Notes under the pieces: model-generated
What the model saw: only the letters and a program-made list of their open reading frames with translations
Told to the model about the DNA's origin: nothing
Database searches by the model: none
Made by a program: the position numbers and the translations under genes
Shown: in pieces, positions 1 through 7,037 of the stretch
Position numbering within the stretch: position 1 is the first letter of the stretch
How the letters are laid out: every line of letters starts with the position of its first letter
From: Acidobacteriota bacterium
Lineage (GTDB): Bacteria; Acidobacteriota; Terriglobia; UBA7540
Length of the DNA stretch: 9,693 nucleotides
Direction: 5' to 3'
Assembly (NCBI GenBank): GCA_021828225.1
Contig: JAKASH010000046.1
Span: 1,156 to 10,848 of the forward strand

Positions 1-271
1 GCTCAAGCAACCGCGCGCAGAAGTGGTAGCAATTGCGCACTTCACCGGCGGAGCCGCGGGCGATGTAGAGGAAGGTCAGCAGATCAGCCGTGGTGCCGCG
101 TTCAAAGCCCTCTGCGATGTTATTCGACACTGACAACGCCGCCCGTTGCATGTGATTCCGTACATCGGCTTTGTCCGCGAACCACCGCCGGCGGGTAAGC
201 AGGTACACCTCCGCGGCCAACTCCAGCGCCGCCTTCCATACCGGCAGGTCTTCGAAGCGATGGTATTTCAT
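1..271 (-). CDS. Four-helix-bundle protein (S23 / 23S rRNA intervening-sequence family), C-terminus cut by window edge
   Basis: The first 90 residues are visible, starting MKYHRFEDLPVWKAALEL and continuing past the window edge. The pattern is typical of the TIGR02436/S23 family: an aromatic 'F..L.VW..A.EL' first helix, then RAALSVSNNIAEGFERG (residues about 48-64) and FLYIARGSAGEVRN (about 70-83). Family members are about 115-130 residues, so roughly three quarters are present. The ATG at 271 has a GGAG ribosome-binding site at 280-283, eight bases upstream. Members are small all-helical proteins first found as ORFs inside 23S rRNA intervening sequences and are related in fold to Avd of diversity-generating retroelements; their molecular role is largely unknown. 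It follows cas4 in the same direction after a 100-base spacer, where cas1 would be expected, so it may be an insertion into the cas operon. The family call is firm; any CRISPR role is unknown. Confidence 0.88.
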   Translation of the reverse strand, partial: MKYHRFEDLPVWKAALELAAEVYLLTRRRWFADKADVRNHMQRAALSVSNNIAEGFERGTTADLLTFLYIARGSAGEVRNCYHFCARLLE

Positions 272-308
272 AAGGGCATCTCCAGTTCCAAACAGGCGAC
301 AGCAAAGC

Positions 309-392
309 GTGAAAGTTCCAGTTTCACACGGGCAATCAAAGTTTGAAATCCCCAATTTCAAATGTGGGATATCAAATTCTGGAATCCCCAAT
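309..392. repeat. AT-rich palindromes and a 10-bp direct repeat between cas4 and the four-helix-bundle gene
   Basis: Two short inverted repeats lie here: GTGAAA/TTTCAC (309-314 and 322-327, 7-base loop) and a perfect 8-bp stem TTTGAAAT/ATTTCAAA (342-349 and 355-362, 5-base loop). The 10-mer AATCCCCAAT occurs twice, at 347-356 and 383-392; the second copy lies just inside the 3' end of cas4. Base composition is clearly more AT-rich than the neighbouring genes. No T-run follows the stems on the minus strand, so this is not a convincing intrinsic terminator. It could be a dispersed repeat or the scar of an insertion. Confidence 0.6.
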
Positions 393-1022
393 CGCGCCGG
401 TCGCGAACAATTGTCCGTACGCCCGGTCCAACGAATCCGCCGCAGCCGTCAATTCCGGCAGGCAGACGCCGTGCAGCGAGCAACCGTCGCATTGCGGCTT
501 GAGCACGGCCGGCGGCACGTGGTCTTCCGCCAGCAGCGCCCGCGTGCGTTCGATGGCCTCCAGTGTCAGCATCCGCAGCTCAGCGTTGAATTCCACCGTT
601 CGCCGGCGGCGGGTTTTCACGTGATATACCGCCCCGCGCGGCACGGGCACGTGCAACATCTCTTCCAGGCACAGCGCCTGGGCGCAAAGCTGCACGTCGT
701 CGTTGTCCCATTTGCGGCGTGGGCCGAGCTTGTAATCCACCGGCAGCGGGGTGGCCGGGCCGCTTGGTTGCGGCCAGAATTCCACGATATCGGCTTTGCC
801 GATAAGGCCGAGCGTTTCGGAAAAGAGGGGCAGCGCCCGTTCGAGGCGTGCCCCCTCGGCGGTTTGCCGATAGCCGGGATCATCGGCGATTTCATGGGCC
901 AGGGTGCCGGAAACGGTGTAGGCATTGTCCTGCCATAAGCCTTCAAGCTGGTGCAGCGCGCAGCGGCGGGGGCAGTAGAGGAAGTCGTTAAGGAGGCGAA
1001 GCTGAAGAGGATCGTCAGGCAT
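372..1022 (-). CDS. cas4: Cas4, CRISPR adaptation exonuclease (Fe-S, RecB-like)
   Basis: This 216-residue protein is a Cas4 nuclease, which trims and orients prespacers for integration by Cas1-Cas2. Visible marks are the N-terminal FLYCPRRC (Cys17 and Cys21), the C-terminal cluster CDGCSLHGVC (Cys178, Cys181, Cys187) that would complete a 4Fe-4S site, and the RecB-type nuclease residues His43 (LAHEI), Asp78 (GKADIVEF), Asp96-Tyr-Lys98 (VDYK) and a Gln-rich helix (QLCAQALCLEEM, about 111-122). Length is normal for I-C Cas4. The ATG at 1022 is chosen because it lies five bases after the cas3 stop and begins the conserved N-terminus; an upstream in-frame extension to 1223 would overlap cas3 by about 200 bases with no family similarity. 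No strong ribosome-binding site is seen, so translation is probably coupled to cas3. It is the last recognisable cas gene before the left edge. Confidence 0.93.
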   Translation of the reverse strand: MPDDPLQLRLLNDFLYCPRRCALHQLEGLWQDNAYTVSGTLAHEIADDPGYRQTAEGARLERALPLFSETLGLIGKADIVEFWPQPSGPATPLPVDYKLGPRRKWDNDDVQLCAQALCLEEMLHVPVPRGAVYHVKTRRRRTVEFNAELRMLTLEAIERTRALLAEDHVPPAVLKPQCDGCSLHGVCLPELTAAADSLDRAYGQLFATGAIGDSRI

Positions 1023-1027
1023 AGTTA

Positions 1028-3304
1028 TCAGGGGCAGGGCATCTCTCCGGCGACGAAGTCCGCCGTCTGTAACACGCCGGCCATGTAACCAAGGAACGCG
1101 TCGTACGCGAGATTCCACCGAAACACACCTGGTAGTCCTCGTAGCTCTGGCAAGCTGAATTCCTGCTCCCTTCCCATCCACAACTGCACACTTCCCAGCA
1201 TCACCTCCGGCCAGTGCGGCCATTGAGTACGGTCGGGATTCTCCAGCCTCTGAATAAGCTCCGGCTCGATCACGACCGTTTGCGTGGGAGCATCAATGAC
1301 CCGGCAGAGTTTAGCCACTTGCGGGTAATCGCAGTCTCGTTCGGCCTGGCAAATTTCCTCCATGCGCAACGCCTTTTCACCGTGGTCCTGGCGGACCTCC
1401 CGCTGGAGCGCATCGGTACAATCGTCCGGAGTGAGCTGGCGATTGTGCCGGGCGCACTCTGAAAATAACTGCTCCAGGATACGACGTGGCAACTTGGCCT
1501 GGGGATGAAGGGAGAGACCAGCGGCGGCGTCGTGCCGGAAGTCCCACACCTCGGCGTCCTTATATTCACCGGAACGACTGACGCGTCCGGCAACTTGGAG
1601 AAGATTCAGAAGGCTCCAGCTTTCACGGAACGCCGTACGGAAGGAGAAATCCACCCCTGCTTCGACACAGCTGGTGGCAACCAATGTCCAGCCTACCTCT
1701 TTTGATGCCAAGCGTTCTTTTACGCGTTTGATGGTCTGCGCGCGATCGTGCGGCGTCAACGCGGTAGAGATATGTTCAACGCTTTCGCCACAGTTCAGCT
1801 TCTCTCGGAGATACCGTGCGAACACCGCTGCGGATTGGACGGTATTGAAGATCACCAATCGAGGGCCGGGCTTGTCGCGAACAAAGCCACCCAGAGTGGC
1901 AAGCGGCACAGCTTGCGGCTTGGTCCGAATAAGCACACGATTTTCCTCAAACTCCTTTGCTTCCGCTCGTATTGCGTGGTCAATAAGATCTGGTATTTCG
2001 TGCCGCTCTACTTCCTGCATAAAGGCCGGATTGTCCCAGAAACGTGCAAGTGTGCCAGACGCAAGCACAAGGTGGCACCCCCAATCCTCGCAAAGCTCAC
2101 AGAGCCAGCGGAGCATCTGCGGCCAGAGCGCTGGGGGGACGGCAGCGTGCGCCTCGTCCACAAACATTGCGCTGCCCGGAACCTGATGGAGCCTACGCAG
2201 TGCGGATGTATCGCAGGCAGCCAGGGTCTCAAAGAACTGAACGGCGGTAGTGACAACAACCGGCGAGTCCCAGCGCGCGGCGAGGCAGCGAGCCTCGTAG
2301 CTGGGAAAATCGACGCGATGATGGTGCGCGGCCACCACGCTCTCCATGGTGGTTTCATATTCATCGCTTAAGCGCAACGCCTTCCGGTAAACTCCGACGG
2401 ACTGATCAATGATGTTCGTGAAAGGCAGAACAACAAATATCCGTCGCAAGTTCCGTTCTTCCGCGGCCCGCAGCAGATGCGCCATCACGGCAGTCGTCTT
2501 GCCGGTGCCGACGGGACTGTCACACGTGTAGATACGTTCACCATCTTTGATCTCGTGTTCACGGCAGGCACGATAGACATCCCGCCGCAGCTTGAGCCGT
2601 CGGCGTTCGCGATCAATCGACGGTGCCACCTCGGGCGCCAATCCGGCAACATATTTGTCCAACCGCGCAAGCCGTTCCGCCGCGCGCAGTTCCGGCGCTG
2701 GGACCTCGCGTTCATCCTTATAGTGCCGCGCCGTGTCGCTGTGGTCGGCATCAACGAGACAGGAAAGAGCGAGACGGCGAACCAGGCCCGTGCCGAATTT
2801 GCGCGTTTCGACCGCGACAGGGGGCAACAAACGATGATGTTCCGCAAGATAATGCGGCAATCGATCATCCGTCCGCTCATTCTGCTTTAGCGGTATCCCC
2901 TCGATCTCTGAATAATCACGAAACTTATCAGTGTTGATGTGCTGCTTGTAGTTCGGCAAACCGATATGATGAGCGAACGCAACCACCGCGGCCTCACCTG
3001 CCTTCTGGCCCAGCAGGTAAGCCGACCCCGCATCCCAGTGCTTGAAGCCACGATTGGTCCGGCGGTTGTGGCGCAGTACATCCTGAAACAGGTCGTCCAG
3101 CTTGCCGAGGTCATGGTATGCGGCAGCCGCCTCCACGACCGCCAGAAAGGTCTCCCTCCACCTTGGTGAAAACACCGCTGCCCTGTCGGTAAAACACCGG
3201 GCAAGGTGGAGCACGTTCGCCACATGCTCACGATAGGTCTGTTCTGGCGAGCCGTCGCGTGCGCTATGGGCCAGCGGTTCGTGATTATCGCGGCTTCCAG
3301 TCAT
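1028..3304 (-). CDS. cas3: Cas3, HD nuclease-helicase of the type I interference complex
   Basis: This complete 758-residue Cas3 degrades DNA targeted by the Cascade complex. The N-terminal HD domain (about 1-215) shows His27, the YHDLGK motif (His64-Asp65), AHH (His112-His113) and VDAD (Asp185/187). The superfamily 2 helicase follows: Walker A SPVGTGKT (263-270), motif Ia VVLPFTN (about 291-297), DEAH (383-386), SGT (416-418), VATSCVEAGVDF (about 542-553) and the arginine-finger motif QVAGRVSR (570-577). All key residues are present, so it should be active. Its ATG overlaps the cas7 stop in an ATGA, indicating translational coupling, and cas4 starts five bases after its stop. The N-terminus (PLAHSARDGSPEQTYREH) differs from the YFAH...W..L..HL type of the HD fragment upstream of cas5, so the two come from different Cas3 lineages. 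In textbook I-C loci cas3 comes first; here it lies between cas7 and cas4. Confidence 0.96.
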   Translation of the reverse strand: MTGSRDNHEPLAHSARDGSPEQTYREHVANVLHLARCFTDRAAVFSPRWRETFLAVVEAAAAYHDLGKLDDLFQDVLRHNRRTNRGFKHWDAGSAYLLGQKAGEAAVVAFAHHIGLPNYKQHINTDKFRDYSEIEGIPLKQNERTDDRLPHYLAEHHRLLPPVAVETRKFGTGLVRRLALSCLVDADHSDTARHYKDEREVPAPELRAAERLARLDKYVAGLAPEVAPSIDRERRRLKLRRDVYRACREHEIKDGERIYTCDSPVGTGKTTAVMAHLLRAAEERNLRRIFVVLPFTNIIDQSVGVYRKALRLSDEYETTMESVVAAHHHRVDFPSYEARCLAARWDSPVVVTTAVQFFETLAACDTSALRRLHQVPGSAMFVDEAHAAVPPALWPQMLRWLCELCEDWGCHLVLASGTLARFWDNPAFMQEVERHEIPDLIDHAIRAEAKEFEENRVLIRTKPQAVPLATLGGFVRDKPGPRLVIFNTVQSAAVFARYLREKLNCGESVEHISTALTPHDRAQTIKRVKERLASKEVGWTLVATSCVEAGVDFSFRTAFRESWSLLNLLQVAGRVSRSGEYKDAEVWDFRHDAAAGLSLHPQAKLPRRILEQLFSECARHNRQLTPDDCTDALQREVRQDHGEKALRMEEICQAERDCDYPQVAKLCRVIDAPTQTVVIEPELIQRLENPDRTQWPHWPEVMLGSVQLWMGREQEFSLPELRGLPGVFRWNLAYDAFLGYMAGVLQTADFVAGEMPCP

Positions 3305-4209
3305 AGGGCGTAGTCGTGGTAATCACCACACTCACCAAACTTAATTCCGCTGCCAGGGCGCACCGGCAGGTCCTTAACCCTGTCCCAAGTGGGCAACTCG
3401 CCGTAATCGGCGAGCGACTCGGAAGGCTTGTCCGAATTCTGAGCTTTTTTCGGTGTCAAGGCGTCAATCAACGCAAAATCAGAAACTGAGCCGGCACGGT
3501 TTTTATGCGTAAGCGTATGGGCATGGATCACCTCGACCATTGAACGGACGACCGACCGGGTAGCAGTGTAGGTGTGCTTAAGCAAGTGGAGCATCAAGTC
3601 CACGTCCTGTTTTGTGCACCCGGTCTTATGCGCGAGGTTCGGATTAACGAAGAACGGCACAACATACAAGCCGTGCTTCACGACACGGAAACCCATTGGA
3701 GCCATGCCACGATCCTTCCCGGCCTGCACGCCGGATTTACTGGTCCAAGTCGAAAACTCGATGTCGATAGGAGCAATAGACACTCCAACACCGAAATGGG
3801 CCACACCGGTCCGGATGGTATCCGCGCCACCCCCCTCGAGGAAGGTGTTACCAAACAAACGACCATCCCAATAGGCATTGATAAAAGCTTGTCCAAGTTT
3901 TCCATTGCTTGGCTTCATTTTCTCCTTGATCTCGTCTCGATTGCGCCCGCGGCTTTCCAAAATTTCGAAACGGCCTTCATCAAGCCCCAAGGCCTCTTTC
4001 GCCTGCCCCCACACGACCCCCTCTTTTTCAAGAACTAAATCGCGGAGCTTTCGCTTCACGGAGACAGGCGAGATTTCGCCTTTGCCGTCGGGACGTTGGC
4101 GCGGCGAGCTTTCGCGTTCCGGATCGCCATTGGGGTTGGATTTGCGGACTTCCAAAATTAGAAGCCCTGTGACACGGGGAACCAGATTGTTACCTTCGCC
4201 AGCGTTCAT
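3301..4209 (-). CDS. cas7: Cas7 (Csd2/Csh2 family), Cascade backbone subunit
   Basis: This 302-residue protein is the RAMP subunit that polymerises along the CRISPR RNA to form the Cascade backbone. It shows the family hallmark NPNGDP (residues 25-30) after the first beta strand, SVKRKLRD (50-57), DGRLFG (115-120), HGLYVVPFFVNP (179-190) and LAHKTGCTKQDVDLMLHLL (192-210), which matches the 'HLA..TG....D...L' region of Csd2/Csh2. The ATG at 4209 is preferred because AAGGAG lies at 4217-4222, seven bases upstream, and MNAGEG precedes the first conserved strand; an upstream in-frame ATG at 4329 would overlap cas8c by 95 bases and adds unrelated sequence. The gap to the cas8c stop is 25 bases, and the stop overlaps the cas3 ATG. 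It resembles I-C Cas7 but is not a close match to canonical members, in line with the divergent Cas8. Confidence 0.93.
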   Translation of the reverse strand: MNAGEGNNLVPRVTGLLILEVRKSNPNGDPERESSPRQRPDGKGEISPVSVKRKLRDLVLEKEGVVWGQAKEALGLDEGRFEILESRGRNRDEIKEKMKPSNGKLGQAFINAYWDGRLFGNTFLEGGGADTIRTGVAHFGVGVSIAPIDIEFSTWTSKSGVQAGKDRGMAPMGFRVVKHGLYVVPFFVNPNLAHKTGCTKQDVDLMLHLLKHTYTATRSVVRSMVEVIHAHTLTHKNRAGSVSDFALIDALTPKKAQNSDKPSESLADYGELPTWDRVKDLPVRPGSGIKFGECGDYHDYAL

Positions 4210-4234
4210 GAATCGACTCCTTAGTATTCGATAC

Positions 4235-4621
4235 TCATTGTTTCGAGGTTTCATTTTTCGGGTGGTCAGCCAAATAGCCGAGCAGAAGCTTGGCTTTGTC
4301 GACGTCGGACATTCGTGGGGGCAGGTCATCCAGCCGGATGACGGCAGTGCAGGAGGCTATTTCGGCAAGGAAATATTTCACCAAACCAACGCCCGCGTCC
4401 GGATCGTTGCTCTGAAAAGTCCGTGCCCACGCTTGATAGGGCGCCAGCCGCTCCGCCAATCTCGCCAACGCAAAAATCGGCTGTTCAAGCGCCGTACTAA
4501 ATAGGGCGTTGCCGAGTAGCTGCGAAGGCGATTCGCCCTTTCGCACATGCCTGCAGTACTGCTGATGGAGGCTGTCCGCCAAGGCAAGCAGCCGCCCAAC
4601 TTGCGTGATGGGTTCTCGCAT
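4235..4621 (-). CDS. cas11c: Predicted Cas11c small subunit, translated from an internal start inside cas8c
   Basis: An in-frame ATG at 4621, codon 592 of cas8c, would give a 128-residue helical protein starting MREPITQVGRLLALADSL. It is preceded by a strong Shine-Dalgarno AAGGAG (4628-4633) with a six-base spacer, as good as the site in front of cas7. In studied I-C systems the small subunit Cas11c is made by internal initiation within the 3' part of cas8c, and it packs along the Cascade belly to stabilise the non-target strand. The size and position here match that expectation. What is seen is the ribosome-binding site, the ATG, the frame and the helical character of the product. That it is translated is inference from the known family. 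The AAGGAG also encodes Lys-Glu of Cas8c, so chance is possible. Confidence 0.62.
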   Translation of the reverse strand: MREPITQVGRLLALADSLHQQYCRHVRKGESPSQLLGNALFSTALEQPIFALARLAERLAPYQAWARTFQSNDPDAGVGLVKYFLAEIASCTAVIRLDDLPPRMSDVDKAKLLLGYLADHPKNETSKQ

Positions 4622-6394
4622 AAAGTGCTCCTTGTGATGTCCAAGTCCACGCAGGAGAATGCCGAAAAGGGCGACGGATTTGACCGCCTGCCAGCGGACA
4701 GTGTCGCTCAAAATTTTCCAATCGCGGGTTGTTTTTGCCGCACCAAGCGCGATAAGCACCGCGCGCATCCGACCCACGAGCAAACCCAAGGCAAACTGAA
4801 CTTTCCGTCTCGCCAGCGGGGAATCCGAGAGAAACACATCGTAGGCATCGGAGACTGAAATCGCCCGTTGGTGGTTGGCGCTGAAACCGCTCTTGGCATC
4901 CGCGCTCCACACGCGGTTGGCGACCGACGCCAACTCCAAGGGACAAGGCGCAGTATGCGAGCGGAAAACGGACTGTTTCGTATTCTTATCATAGAACCAA
5001 ACTGAAACCGCCGGCGCATTTCTCGCACCAGCTTCCCAATCCCGCGCCGCCTGGATAACATCGCGCGCGCGAAAGGTGCGATTAAGGCTAATTTGTTTCT
5101 TGGCTTTATCGATCGGACAGAGTGACAACAGCCGGACATTGAGATCTGGATTTACCGCCGCCCTTCCCTCGAGCATTTCCAACACGGGCTGCGCAATTGC
5201 CTCGAAATCTGCGTCAGAGAAAGATTTCGCTTCGCCACCGAACATCTCGGCCAACGCCGCGCGGTCTTCTGGTTCGCCTTCCAAATATGCGATCAGCAGA
5301 TCGCGCTTGTCCGGCAGTGCGCTGGGGATCGCTCGGCAGGTGATCCCGCGCTTTTCCTCGCTGGCGAGGTAAAGCAGCGCGTCGCTCATCTTTTGCACAA
5401 GAGCCCTGGACACAGGAAACGCCTGCGACCCCTTGAGCTGATACCGCCGCAATGCCTGCACTTCGTTTGTGTTTACCGAGAACAGCTTGATATTACCAAG
5501 TTCTGCCACCTTCGGCCCAATGGGAAACTTATCCTGTAAGACCGCCTTCTCCCCGAATGCGCCCTCAGTAAAAAACGTCCTATCAGTCGCACTCCCATTG
5601 CCTTTGGGTTGAATTTTAAACAAAACCTCGTTAAGCAGCACGCTTGTTTTGGCGTGCGCGACCCGCCAATAGTTTGTATCCGGTGACGCCAAATCGAGGT
5701 AGATCGGTTGATTGGCGTTTTTGTCTTGCTTGCCCTTTTCTTGCCAGTAGCCGTCTGAGCCAATTTCGCTTGCGCGTTTTTTCCAGTCGAGCATTCCGAA
5801 CAGAATGTCTTGGAACAACAAGATCGTTTGGCGTCCAAAATTACCGTTCGGACTTACGATTAATGCTGCAAGGCCTTCGGCGAAAGAGGCCAGCGATGGC
5901 TTTGAGTTGCGAACTGCCCTGATGAGGGCCTTGAAATTTTTCAGCCCGCCCAGATCGCTAGGTAATTCCCTGTCGAGTTTCTCCGGCAGTTCGCAACAAG
6001 ATCGCTGAAACTGTTTTCCCTGGCTTGGGGAGAACGATTGCGGCTTGGACAGGTCGAACAGGGCCCGGACCGCCCCAGCAAGTTCAGGGACGCCGGCCTT
6101 CTTGTTCTTCCCAAGCTCCATGAGTTTCTCAATTGCTCCCGCCAGTTCCGTCGCGGCCACGCCATCAATCCGTCTCAGTGGCGTTGGGATATTGAATCCC
6201 GGAAAACTCGAACCTGCTGAGCGGTGTTCGACACGATACAAAGTGGCGGCGGTTTCACCGGATAGGACTTCGGCGCGCGAGGGCTTGCCATCAGCATCCA
6301 GAGCCACCACCAGCAAATCTTTGTTCTTGCTCATCGGACTGATGCTCGCGTGTCGCGACGGCGGTACGATTCCGAGCCGCTCAAGGGAATCCAC
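4235..6394 (-). CDS. cas8c: Divergent Cas8c (Csd1-like), large subunit of Cascade
   Basis: This 719-residue protein occupies the large-subunit place between cas5 and cas7 and is read as a divergent Cas8c/Csd1, which recognises the PAM and helps open target DNA. Recalled family features are recognisable but weak: GIVPP (8-12) then ALDADG (31-36); LFSVNTNEVQALRRYQ... with a following FPVSRALVQKMSDALLYLA; and a C-terminal helical part with VGRLLALADSL, LFSTALEQPIFALARL and KAKLLLGYLAD, which parallels the 'LGRLFA.LE', 'TPA.VFP.LL.L' and 'ALGYYHQ' regions of Csd1. Length is within the usual range. The start is uncertain. GTG at 6394 is the only standard start codon in frame between the cas5 stop (16 bases away) and the conserved N-terminus, but no ribosome-binding site is near it. 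An AAAGGAG lies at 6428-6434, too far upstream. ATG at 6334 would lose GIVPP. Identity rests on weak similarity and position. Confidence 0.82.
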   Translation of the reverse strand: MDSLERLGIVPPSRHASISPMSKNKDLLVVALDADGKPSRAEVLSGETAATLYRVEHRSAGSSFPGFNIPTPLRRIDGVAATELAGAIEKLMELGKNKKAGVPELAGAVRALFDLSKPQSFSPSQGKQFQRSCCELPEKLDRELPSDLGGLKNFKALIRAVRNSKPSLASFAEGLAALIVSPNGNFGRQTILLFQDILFGMLDWKKRASEIGSDGYWQEKGKQDKNANQPIYLDLASPDTNYWRVAHAKTSVLLNEVLFKIQPKGNGSATDRTFFTEGAFGEKAVLQDKFPIGPKVAELGNIKLFSVNTNEVQALRRYQLKGSQAFPVSRALVQKMSDALLYLASEEKRGITCRAIPSALPDKRDLLIAYLEGEPEDRAALAEMFGGEAKSFSDADFEAIAQPVLEMLEGRAAVNPDLNVRLLSLCPIDKAKKQISLNRTFRARDVIQAARDWEAGARNAPAVSVWFYDKNTKQSVFRSHTAPCPLELASVANRVWSADAKSGFSANHQRAISVSDAYDVFLSDSPLARRKVQFALGLLVGRMRAVLIALGAAKTTRDWKILSDTVRWQAVKSVALFGILLRGLGHHKEHFMREPITQVGRLLALADSLHQQYCRHVRKGESPSQLLGNALFSTALEQPIFALARLAERLAPYQAWARTFQSNDPDAGVGLVKYFLAEIASCTAVIRLDDLPPRMSDVDKAKLLLGYLADHPKNETSKQ

Positions 6395-6410
6395 GATCTG
6401 TGAAAGTTCG

Positions 6411-7037
6411 TTAAGCGTAAACGAGAACTCCTTTCTTAACGCGCAAATCGGGATGATTGTGTTTGTTGAAGAACGAAGGTTTCAGTTTGCCACCCTGCAT
6501 CTCATCGAACACCATTCGCAGCATCGTCGGCAGGTCATGGTTTTCGTTCTCGTAAACCCGAGTCCCTGGGCGGAACGGGCCAACGTAATCGGGAGCGAAT
6601 TCCTTCCATCCCAGGCAGGGGGTGTAAAACCATTGGCCCCGCTCCAGAACCCGGTTGAAAGCGTCGTGATAGGCATGCGGGGGCCAAGTGGTGGTAGGGT
6701 GGTGCCCGGCAAACTCAGCCCGTGCGTAGAGCCGATAACAGACATTCACCAATACCACCGTATAAAACTGGAAAGACGCGCCCTCGGCTATCGCATCGCT
6801 CGCCCGAAGCGGCCCACCATAGTTTGTAGTGTAGCGATGGAATTGCACCGGGGCACAAATCTCAACCCTTGTTGGCCGGACGTTCACTGATTGCCAACGG
6901 AGTATGGACTCGAAGATGCCCTTGACGGCACTGAGCGTCGGCGCAACATAGGAAACGGGTGACGAGCCGGTATCCGGGCGCGTCCACATCGCGGTCGGTC
7001 CGGAAATTTCGAGGCAGACCTCATAACTTTTGCTCAT
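6411..7037 (-). CDS. cas5: Cas5 (Cas5c/Cas5d-like), Cascade subunit
   Basis: This 208-residue RAMP protein caps the 5' end of the CRISPR RNA in Cascade; in most I-C systems it is also the pre-crRNA endonuclease in place of Cas6. Similarity to Cas5c is seen in ISGPTAMWTRPDT (11-23, compare 'GDYA.FTRPE'), VSYVAPTLSAVKGIFESI (28-45), AFNRVLERGQWFYTPCLGWKEF (126-147, compare 'FNRR...GQ.F..PYLG..EF') and the final KPSFF...LRVKKGVLVYA. Residues equivalent to the catalytic Tyr46 and Lys116-His117 of the Bacillus halodurans enzyme read as Leu46 and Ala122-Tyr123 in my by-eye alignment, with His121 and His124 nearby. RNA cleavage by the canonical mechanism is therefore doubtful. The ATG at 7037 overlaps the stop of the HD fragment as ATGA; GGGGGA lies a few bases upstream as a modest ribosome-binding site. 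The cas8c GTG follows 16 bases after the stop. Confidence 0.9.
   Translation of the reverse strand: MSKSYEVCLEISGPTAMWTRPDTGSSPVSYVAPTLSAVKGIFESILRWQSVNVRPTRVEICAPVQFHRYTTNYGGPLRASDAIAEGASFQFYTVVLVNVCYRLYARAEFAGHHPTTTWPPHAYHDAFNRVLERGQWFYTPCLGWKEFAPDYVGPFRPGTRVYENENHDLPTMLRMVFDEMQGGKLKPSFFNKHNHPDLRVKKGVLVYA

Noticed and set aside
171..938. Long plus-strand open frame opposite cas4
   Set aside because: It is antisense to a clear Cas4 and to the spacer, its product is Arg/His/Gln-rich with no family resemblance, and it lacks a good ribosome-binding site.
4209..4329. Upstream start of cas7 at 4329
   Set aside because: It would overlap cas8c by 95 bases and add unrelated residues, while the ATG at 4209 has AAGGAG at ideal spacing.
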